DNA of 64,000 nucleotides from Morganella morganii (lineage in GTDB: Bacteria > Pseudomonadota > Gammaproteobacteria > Enterobacterales > Enterobacteriaceae): positions 1,097,269 to 1,161,268 of the forward strand of contig NZ_NRQY01000001.1 of assembly GCF_003996855.1 (NCBI RefSeq), given 5' to 3'. The notes below the pieces were generated by a model. The model searched no databases and had not been told where the DNA came from. It was given only the letters and a program-made list of their open reading frames with translations. This document shows positions 57,641 through 64,000 of the stretch, in pieces; position 1 is the stretch's first letter, and each line of letters starts with the position of its first letter. The translations under genes were made by a program, and so were the position numbers.

Positions 57641-57663
57641 GACCCGCTCCGGCGGGTCTTTTT
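57641..57663 (+). terminator. Intrinsic terminator after mntP
   Basis: Seven-bp GC-rich stem GACCCGC / GCGGGTC with loop TCCG and a T5 tail, 12 bases after the stop. Confidence 0.9.
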
Positions 57664-57678
57664 ATTTATAAATCTGAA

Positions 57679-58494
57679 TTATTCTTCCCGGCGGTATACC
57701 CGGATCAGAAAATCGGTTTCACAGGAAAATGCGGTTTCTGCTGCCAGCTGATTTCTGACCGCGTCCGTCGCTTTCCAGGCAAATGGCGTCATGGATAGCA
57801 GAGCAAGTGCATCTGCGCCGGGCAGTACCATCGGATAAGTCACCTGCTGTTCTTCCGCCGGCCCGAATCCCGGAAAATGTTCTTCTTTCAGCGGATGCAG
57901 ATGCACCTCATCATAAATAAGCGATTTCAGCTGATACAGATGACGCGGCCCCGGTGTTACGGTAATCACAATGCCGCCCGGTTTCACCACGCGGGTTAAC
58001 TCGTCCGGATTGCACGGTGCATAGATCCGCAATACGCCTTCCAGGCTGTTATCCCCGAACGGCAACCGCTGACTGGACGCCACACTGAAGCTGACCTGCG
58101 GATAGCGTTTTGCCCCGAACCGGACAGCAACCTTTGCCACGTCCAGCCCGTAAACAGTAACCTGCCGCGCCGCAAGACTTTCCGACAACGCACCGGTGTA
58201 ATAGCCCTCACCGCAACCGATATCCAGTACCTGTTCCGCCTGTGCCGGTAAATACTGCCCAAACACTGCGATTACCTGATCCCGCATCGGGCGGTAGTGA
58301 TGATTATCCAGAAATGCCCTGCGAGCCTGCATCATCTCTTTACTGTCACCCGGTTCTTTTGAACGTTTGAACTGGACTGGCAAAAGGTTGATATATCCTT
58401 CTTTCGCAAGGTCAAACTGATGGTGGTTTTCACAGCTGTAACTGCCGGAACGGCGCGTCAGCGGGTGCTGACAAAGCGGACATTGGTAAGACAT
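57679..58494 (-). CDS. rlmA: 23S rRNA (guanine(745)-N(1))-methyltransferase
   Basis: Methylates G745 of 23S rRNA with AdoMet. The 271-residue enzyme (E. coli 269) has the N-terminal zinc finger CPLCQHPLTRR...CENHHQF, the AdoMet site LDIGCGEGYYTGAL (about residues 90-103) and RIYAPCNPDEL. The start giving MSYQCPLCQ is preferred over an ATG two codons upstream on family grounds; neither has a clear ribosome-binding site. Confidence 0.94.
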   Translation of the reverse strand: MSYQCPLCQHPLTRRSGSYSCENHHQFDLAKEGYINLLPVQFKRSKEPGDSKEMMQARRAFLDNHHYRPMRDQVIAVFGQYLPAQAEQVLDIGCGEGYYTGALSESLAARQVTVYGLDVAKVAVRFGAKRYPQVSFSVASSQRLPFGDNSLEGVLRIYAPCNPDELTRVVKPGGIVITVTPGPRHLYQLKSLIYDEVHLHPLKEEHFPGFGPAEEQQVTYPMVLPGADALALLSMTPFAWKATDAVRNQLAAETAFSCETDFLIRVYRREE

Positions 58495-58576
58495 AATCAT
58501 TCACTATGAAATAATGTAAGGGTGCAACCGGCAACGGCCTGTGCCGGTGACGGAAAATCTGAGGCGAAACCATACC

Positions 58577-59623
58577 ATGAAAACCTACTGGTGGCAGGCT
58601 AAAATTGATGATTATCAGCAATGGCACAGCCTGCTCGTCAGAGTTAATCCGGAAACGGTAAATGAGGATGCACCAGCCCTGCTCAGTGGCCATAACAGCC
58701 GGATGCAACTGCAACTGTACGGCGCTCCGCTGTTCTGGGCTACCGTTCTGCGCGATCATTGCGGCGTCTGGCTGATTTATAATCAGGAACATCCGGGCCA
58801 GCGTAATCTGTTATCTCCTATCCGTGCACAGCAGGCTGAAAAAATCACTGCCCTGCCGTCAGAAGAACAAACCCCGCAGTGGTGCCGTTACTTTGCCCGT
58901 GATTTACAGGAGCGCTCTTCACCGCTGCTCGCGGCCGGAGAGTGGCTGCTGCGCCCGCTGAATATTGTTCCGCCGTCCGCGCCGTATATCGTCAGTGCCC
59001 CGCAACCGCGTGAAAAATGGCGTTTCCGTTCACCTGTCACCAAAGGTATCAGTGGTGCTGACTGGCAGTTATACAGTGAAGACCTGCCTGATCTGCAATC
59101 CCCTGAACGGGTTATGTTTGTGGACTGGTGGTTCGGCGGTTATCTGCTGCTGCCACGCTACACGGCTGAACCGCAGAGCAGCCGCCTGAAATACTGGCGC
59201 AAAATTGCCCGTGAAGGAAAACTGCCGCCGGTGCTGATCTGGTATATCAGCGGCCTGGCGTCCTATCTCATCCTGGACGGCCATCTGCGGTTACAGGCGG
59301 CGTATGATGAAAACATTCCGCCGTCCTTTATTGTACTAAGCCAGTACCATGAATGCAGTTACGAGCCTGATCCGGACGCGATTGAAAAAGTACAGCAGGC
59401 ATTGGCACATCAGATGCGTAAAAATCCGCATCCGGACGTCAGCGGAATCAACCAGACATTAATCAGCCTGTACCAGACCCGCTACGGACGCCACTCCACC
59501 CGCAGCCGGGCCATACTGGGTAACGGCAATGCATGGGAAGAGGACGTTTCCCGTTATCTGCACCGTCATCAGGACACCGGACACCTCGCTGCTATTTTAC
59601 AGCGGACAGAAGAAACAGAGTGA
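58577..59623 (+). CDS. Hypothetical 348-residue protein with a ParB/sulfiredoxin-like segment
   Basis: Not recognised as a known family. It is soluble, with no signal peptide, and Trp/Tyr-rich at the N-terminus (MKTYWWQAKIDDYQQWHS). Around residues 220-250 the sequence REGKLPPVLIWYISGLA followed by LILDGHLRLQAAYD resembles the ParB/Srx fold, where a GHxR-like motif marks the nucleotide-binding pocket. The ATG after GAGGCG is used in preference to one 12 codons upstream. Divergent from rlmA; first gene of the accessory right end. Confidence 0.65.
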   Translation: MKTYWWQAKIDDYQQWHSLLVRVNPETVNEDAPALLSGHNSRMQLQLYGAPLFWATVLRDHCGVWLIYNQEHPGQRNLLSPIRAQQAEKITALPSEEQTPQWCRYFARDLQERSSPLLAAGEWLLRPLNIVPPSAPYIVSAPQPREKWRFRSPVTKGISGADWQLYSEDLPDLQSPERVMFVDWWFGGYLLLPRYTAEPQSSRLKYWRKIAREGKLPPVLIWYISGLASYLILDGHLRLQAAYDENIPPSFIVLSQYHECSYEPDPDAIEKVQQALAHQMRKNPHPDVSGINQTLISLYQTRYGRHSTRSRAILGNGNAWEEDVSRYLHRHQDTGHLAAILQRTEETE

Positions 59624-59725
59624 CCGTTAATCAGATAAATCTGCTGTGAATATTTTTTGTTCACCGCAGAATACAGCTTTAACCATCTGATTACTCTTCC
59701 CCCGGGGACACTATAAGGAATATCT

Positions 59726-60462
59726 ATGTCCGGATTTATGCGCACCTTTATTACACCACTTCTGCTGTTATTTTCAGCCTCGCTGTTTGCAGCAACAGAA
59801 ACCAAACCGGCAATACCGGAAAAAACTGTATCTGCTGATTTGGATCTGGTTTTTGTTCTGGATAAAAGCGGCTCGATGTCCGGTTTTGAACAGGACACCA
59901 TCGGTGGTTATAACTCCGTTCTGGCAGAAAACCGTAAAAAGAGGGGAATATTTACGTCACGACTGTTTTATTCAACCAGGAAAACAGTACGCTGCATAAC
60001 CGGGAACCTATCAGTAAAGTCAAAAACCTGACCCCGGATGATTATTCTGTCGGTGGTAATACCGCATTGCTGGATGCCGTCGGTATCACTATTGAAAAAA
60101 TCCGCGAAAACCGGAAAATCACCAAAAATAATAATGTGCTATTTGTCATTATTACTGACGGTGAAGAAAACAGCAGCAGCAAATACAGCCGGGATAAGAT
60201 TAAAGCCATGATTAATTCTGCGGAAAAAGAAGATAAGTGGGACTTTATTTTTCTCGGCGCCAATATTGATGCGATCGCAGAAGCCGGTAATATCGGAATT
60301 AAAAGCGACAATGCCACCGGTTATGTGCAGGATAAAGCCGGTTATGGCAAAGCTTATGAAGCCGTTAATAAAGCGGTTGAAGTAAAGCAGCAATCAAAAC
60401 CAATCACTTCAGGCTGGAAAGCTGACGTCGAAAAAGATAACAACGAACGCAGTAAAAAATAA
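59726..60462 (+). pseudogene. Secreted von Willebrand factor A domain protein, split by a frameshift
   Basis: The first part starts MSGFMRTFITPLLLLFSASL (signal peptide ending LFAA) after AAGGA and contains the metal-binding MIDAS motif VLDKSGSMSG. At a run of five A residues (59936-59940) the frame is lost; the -1 frame then gives NIYVTTVLFNQENSTLHNRE, NTALLDAVGITIEKIR and VIITDGEENSS, a normal VWA continuation to a stop at 60460-60462. Adding one A would restore a protein of about 245 residues. Either a genuine inactivating deletion, a phase-variable tract, or a sequencing slip. Probably a periplasmic or surface protein. Confidence 0.78.
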
Positions 60463-60486
60463 CAAAATACCGCTTATTTATTTACC

Positions 60487-60519
60487 AAAACAGTACGGTT
60501 CTCCGTACTGTTTTATTTT
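60487..60519 (+). terminator. Intrinsic terminator after the VWA gene
   Basis: Twelve-bp stem AAAACAGTACGG / CCGTACTGTTTT with loop TTCT, followed by ATTTTC. Confidence 0.88.
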
Positions 60520-60643
60520 CTCACCCCGCCCTTCTTTTTTACCCGTGACTCTTCTTTTCATGAACATTAAATGGCCAAAGTTCAGCCGAATAATTACACC
60601 AATTTGACTATATTAGTGCTAATAACAATCACGAGGTGTAATT

Positions 60644-61939
60644 ATGTTTAATAAATCTTGTCTTTTTTTAGCATTAGTTCCTTTTATCTCTGTTGCAGCA
60701 CCTGTAATTGATGAAAATGATGATATAACCAATAGCTCGGGGGATATTGCCGCTCCGAAAATAGAACAGTCCGGCGGCGTTAAATTAGGTTCCGGATTTA
60801 TCAGTGACGACGCCAATAACACGATTATTATTGGTAATACTGCCGATAAAAATGAAATTCCGCCGGAAAACCCGAACAGTAATATTCCGGCAAACCAGCC
60901 AAAACCGCCGGTGGCAAAATCTGACTCAGACATTGCCATCGGCAACAGCGCCTATGCTGACGGTTCTGCAAACGGCCAGGGCGGAGCACCCTCAATGGCT
61001 ATCGGTAATGCCGCCGTTGCCAAAGGTGAAGGCGCTGTCGCACTCGGCAGTAAGGCGGTTTCTGACGGAATGGGCGGTGTCGCTATCGGTGATGCCGCGA
61101 AACAGAAAAACGGCGGGATCAGTATCGGCGGCAATGCCAGTGCCGGTGCGGGCGGAGCCATTGACAACCCATTCGGTGATCCGGTCGAAATCAATAACAG
61201 CGTTGCTATCGGCCGTGATGCAAAAGTGACCGGTGGCGCCATTGACTCCATCGCCCTGGGTTCCGGCTCTGTTGCCGGTAAAACCAGTGGTGATGCCCGC
61301 TTCCTGGATAAAACAGATGCTGCGGCTCAGTACACCGGTGAATTATCCATCGGTAAAAAAGCAGAAGCGCCGCAATGGGGTGAAAAAGATACCTACCGCC
61401 GGATCACCAATGTGGCCGGTGGTTCAGAAGATACGGATGCCGCGAATATTGCCCAGTTGAATGTGGTCAATAATACGGCCGCCGATGCTAAAAAAACCGC
61501 GGACGCCGCCGACGGGAAAGCCACGGAAGCACAGAAAACGGCAGTAACTGCCAATACCAATGCGGTTGATGCCCGTAATACCGCGTATACCGCCAATACC
61601 ACAGCGCAAAAAGCCAATAACACCGCAATCAGCGCGTATAACCTTGCAACACACAACGCAGCCCGTATTGATAAACTGGAACTGCGTTATGATGAGCTGA
61701 ATGATAAAATGCAGCGTGGTTTTGCTATGTCCGCCGCCACATCAAACCTGTTTCAGCCATACAATGTCGGTAAATTTAACCTCAGTGCGGCCGTCGGCGG
61801 ATATAACTCGGAAAATGCCGTTGCTGTCGGCAGCGGCTATCGTTTCAATGAAAATGTTGCAGTCAAAGCCAGCCTGGCAACCTCAGCGTCAAACGGCGGT
61901 GATGTCATGTACGGTGCCGGCATGAATCTGGAATGGTAA
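60644..61939 (+). CDS. Short YadA-type trimeric autotransporter adhesin
   Basis: A 431-residue type Vc secretion protein. Order of parts: signal peptide (about 1-18, ending VAAP), a variable N-terminal segment, a left-handed beta-roll head of YadA-like repeats (AIGNSAYADGS, AIGNAAVAKGEGAVALGSKAVSDG, about residues 105-170), a GSVAGKTSGDARFLD neck, ITNVAGGSEDTDAANIAQLN, an Ala/Thr/Asn-rich coiled-coil stalk (about 275-345) and a four-strand YadA anchor ending in tryptophan (GAGMNLEW), the usual BAM signal. GAGG site before the ATG. Likely mediates binding to host or other cells; ligand unknown. Confidence 0.9.
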   Translation: MFNKSCLFLALVPFISVAAPVIDENDDITNSSGDIAAPKIEQSGGVKLGSGFISDDANNTIIIGNTADKNEIPPENPNSNIPANQPKPPVAKSDSDIAIGNSAYADGSANGQGGAPSMAIGNAAVAKGEGAVALGSKAVSDGMGGVAIGDAAKQKNGGISIGGNASAGAGGAIDNPFGDPVEINNSVAIGRDAKVTGGAIDSIALGSGSVAGKTSGDARFLDKTDAAAQYTGELSIGKKAEAPQWGEKDTYRRITNVAGGSEDTDAANIAQLNVVNNTAADAKKTADAADGKATEAQKTAVTANTNAVDARNTAYTANTTAQKANNTAISAYNLATHNAARIDKLELRYDELNDKMQRGFAMSAATSNLFQPYNVGKFNLSAAVGGYNSENAVAVGSGYRFNENVAVKASLATSASNGGDVMYGAGMNLEW

Positions 61940-63131
61940 TAAACAGGTAAAAATACCACAGGCTACCGTACAGACGACCTTCGTACTATTCTGCGCCGGT
62001 AATCTGCACATTATCAATATTTATTCTTTTAGTCGTCAGCCGCTGTCCGGTAATTGATTCCGGATAGCGGTAACCTGACAAAATATAAAATTTAAAATAC
62101 AGATACAATACGATAAAAACAGCATGAAATACTCACGATCCGTTCAGTGTAAATGACTGAGCCCGTTTTTTTCAGAGAACAGAAAATAAAATAACTGAGA
62201 ATAAAAAAATAATTACAACCGCTGTGAGTAATACTCTGAATATACCCTTCAACGTCTGTTCAAGAAAGACTAATCCGTGTTTGTTACCCATCTCTTTCAG
62301 AATCCATAGCATTACTCATTTTATTTTAGTTATGTGAAACCCATCACGGTATGATGATATTACTTAGTCATTTAGTCAATAAATATACTGTTGCCGTGGT
62401 CTTTTTTTGATGACCATCAGTATCACTAACCCCATAAACAGGGTAATGAGGATCATGTTGTTTCAGCGAATTTTTGTCAGCGTTACACGTCTTCAGGGAA
62501 AATCACATATCGGGCAACCGGGATTTGAAATAATCCATCTGATGCCGCCAATCAGTTGATAATGCTTTATCGCCGAAAGTATGATGCAACTCAATAAAAC
62601 CCATATCATCATGTTATTACTGGTTTTTTATATTATTAGCTGCATATCACCCACACAACAGATCTGACATAAATACAATTACCAATCTCTATAAATCTAC
62701 CTTATTCCAAATAAATAGTTTAATAATTTATAAAACTACCCCTGGATACCTAAAAGGCAGTTTTTCTGTTTTTTTTACCCGAAAAATGTGTTTAAGCACA
62801 ATTTTCATTTGCCTTAAGATCAGAAACCCAATAAATTACGCCTCAAATTGGTTTAACCCAAAATTTTATGGCAGTCATACGCAAATCACAGGGGTTACTG
62901 ACGTGCCCCGGTTTGTATCCGCAGCCCGGTTGATTTTGACGTCACACCCATACTGACAATTATTTTGCAGGGACGATTTCGAACCGGAACTCCCGCTATG
63001 CGGCTGAATATATCCGCATTATTTATGATGGATATGCGCTATTTATATAATTAAATAAATTTATAACGATACCTTTTGATTAACACCAGGTTTATTGCCG
63101 ACTCTGCAATAAGTCATTACACCCATATTAC
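61940..63131. other. 1.2-kb region without a clear gene
   Basis: AT-rich. An imperfect 11-bp stem without T run lies at 62040-62070. Three small hydrophobic frames are present: minus-strand 62172-62312 (46 codons, C-terminal membrane helix), minus-strand 62376-62456 (26 codons, MILITLFMGLVILMVI then basic tail) and plus-strand 62581-62667 (28 codons, lipobox-like IISC). None has a good ribosome-binding site, and such frames arise easily in AT-rich DNA. No phase-variation repeat or mobile-element end was found. Confidence 0.5.
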
Positions 63132-64000
63132 ATGAAAAGAATGAATATTATTATGTCGCACAAAGATAAAAAACACTTTAATAAAAAATTGCTGGTGTTA
63201 TTACTGACATCACAGAGTACTTTGGCATTTTCTGCAATGGATTATGAAGTCTCCAAGGTAAAAGACATTGGCCTGTCAGCCGCTATTTCTGCTGATGGTA
63301 AAGTGGTTGCCGGAACGTACGAAATTTCCAATAATAATTATCGTCCATTTATTATTATCGATGGTAACTCCATCGACCTGAGCAAACACGTTAATGGTAA
63401 TAATAGTATTTATGTCTCCGGACTTTCTGCGGATGGTAACATCGCCACGGGTTATATCATCGATGAGAATGATAAATCCAATTCTAAAATGTATATTTAC
63501 AATGCCAATACCGACACGGTGAATATTCCGGATCACCAGGCATTTACGAATGTTGCTTCTCAGGGTATTTCCGGGGATGGTAAAACCGTTGTCGGTATTG
63601 CAAATGAAAAAGCCTTCCGCTTTACCGGGCAGGACGGTATCACATTATTAGATCCGTCAGATACCTCAACCTCCAGTGCAAACGGCGTTAATTATGACGG
63701 CAGTGTGATTGTCGGCCGCTATATCAGCGGCAGTGGTCAGGCATTTAAATATACCCGTGATAACGGCATGGTTTCATTGGGTACACTGAGAGAAGGTAAT
63801 GCGGGCACATCCGGTGCTAATGCCGTATCCGCTGACGGACGTGTTACCGTGGGCTGGTCGAATATTAATGAATATGAAACGCACGCTATGCGTCATACCG
63901 ATAAAGAAGGCATGCGTGACCTCGGGACGCTGAAAAAAGATAATACCGGCTATTCCAGTGCGTCATCAGTTTCACATGACGGGCAATTTATCGTGGGGTG
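63132..64000 (+). CDS. HAF-repeat secreted protein, probably an autotransporter, 5' part only
   Basis: The frame is open to the window edge (289 codons seen). A basic N-terminus and hydrophobic core (KKLLVLLLTSQSTLAFSA) form a signal peptide. The mature part is built of repeats of the type AISADGKVVAGTY, GLSADGNIATGYI, GISGDGKTVVGIA, AVSADGRVTVGWS and MRHTDKEGMRDLGTL, the HAF repeat, predicted as beta-propeller or beta-helix strands. Such proteins usually end in an autotransporter beta-barrel; that part is outside the window. Three in-frame ATGs (63132, 63141, 63153) are possible starts; none has a strong ribosome-binding site. Confidence 0.82.
   Translation, partial: MKRMNIIMSHKDKKHFNKKLLVLLLTSQSTLAFSAMDYEVSKVKDIGLSAAISADGKVVAGTYEISNNNYRPFIIIDGNSIDLSKHVNGNNSIYVSGLSADGNIATGYIIDENDKSNSKMYIYNANTDTVNIPDHQAFTNVASQGISGDGKTVVGIANEKAFRFTGQDGITLLDPSDTSTSSANGVNYDGSVIVGRYISGSGQAFKYTRDNGMVSLGTLREGNAGTSGANAVSADGRVTVGWSNINEYETHAMRHTDKEGMRDLGTLKKDNTGYSSASSVSHDGQFIVG

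Overview
The window reads as a chromosomal segment of a gammaproteobacterium of the order Enterobacterales, most likely Morganella or a close relative (family Morganellaceae). This is inferred from protein-level resemblance to Escherichia coli and Proteus-group orthologues, E. coli-like gene order in several blocks, and moderate base composition with AT-rich intergenic gaps. No rRNA, tRNA, insertion sequence, integrase or CRISPR array was seen. Most of it is core chromosome; accessory character appears mainly at about 10.2-11.3 kb and from 58.5 kb to the right edge.

Left block (1-10.1 kb): kdsA, sirB1, prmC, prfA and hemA on the minus strand, then lolB, ispE, prs, (ychH), pth and ychF. This is the E. 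coli 27-min arrangement with sirB2 missing between prmC and sirB1. It covers Kdo, tetrapyrrole, isoprenoid and PRPP synthesis, lipoprotein sorting and translation termination or recycling. A small AT-rich accessory patch follows (10.2-11.3 kb), then trkH and a YeaK-like tRNA-editing deacylase whose ribosome-binding site can be folded into a long hairpin.

Middle block (13.9-38.8 kb): a sugar ABC importer with an FGGY pentulose kinase; an Lrp-type regulator divergent from a LysE exporter; a YdcR-like MocR regulator divergent from a short cytochrome bd (CioAB) operon ending in a DUF2474 micro-protein; a Fur-controlled siderophore-interacting reductase; phoH with a near-perfect Pho box, a 56-codon upstream ORF and an intrinsic terminator lying inside that ORF; an endonuclease I with an extra C-terminal metal-binding domain; the YjjPB exporter; two UspF-type stress proteins; a dehydratase gene broken by a stop codon; and a DUF3999/DUF2339 membrane pair.

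Right-middle block (39-58.5 kb): hemB, yeaO-ogt, prc-proQ, msrC, the small RNA SdsR next to yebY-yebZ-yobA, ftnA, holE, yebF, yoaH, pabB-nudL-sdaA, the mannose PTS manXYZ-yobD, mntP with its manganese riboswitch and a Fur box over the promoter, and rlmA. Three tiny, weakly similar peptide ORFs lie around hemB and ogt.

Right end (58.5-64 kb): a surface-oriented accessory set made of an unknown 348-residue protein, a von Willebrand A protein gene split by a frameshift, a short YadA-type trimeric autotransporter, 1.2 kb with no clear gene, and the start of a large HAF-repeat secreted protein that runs off the window.
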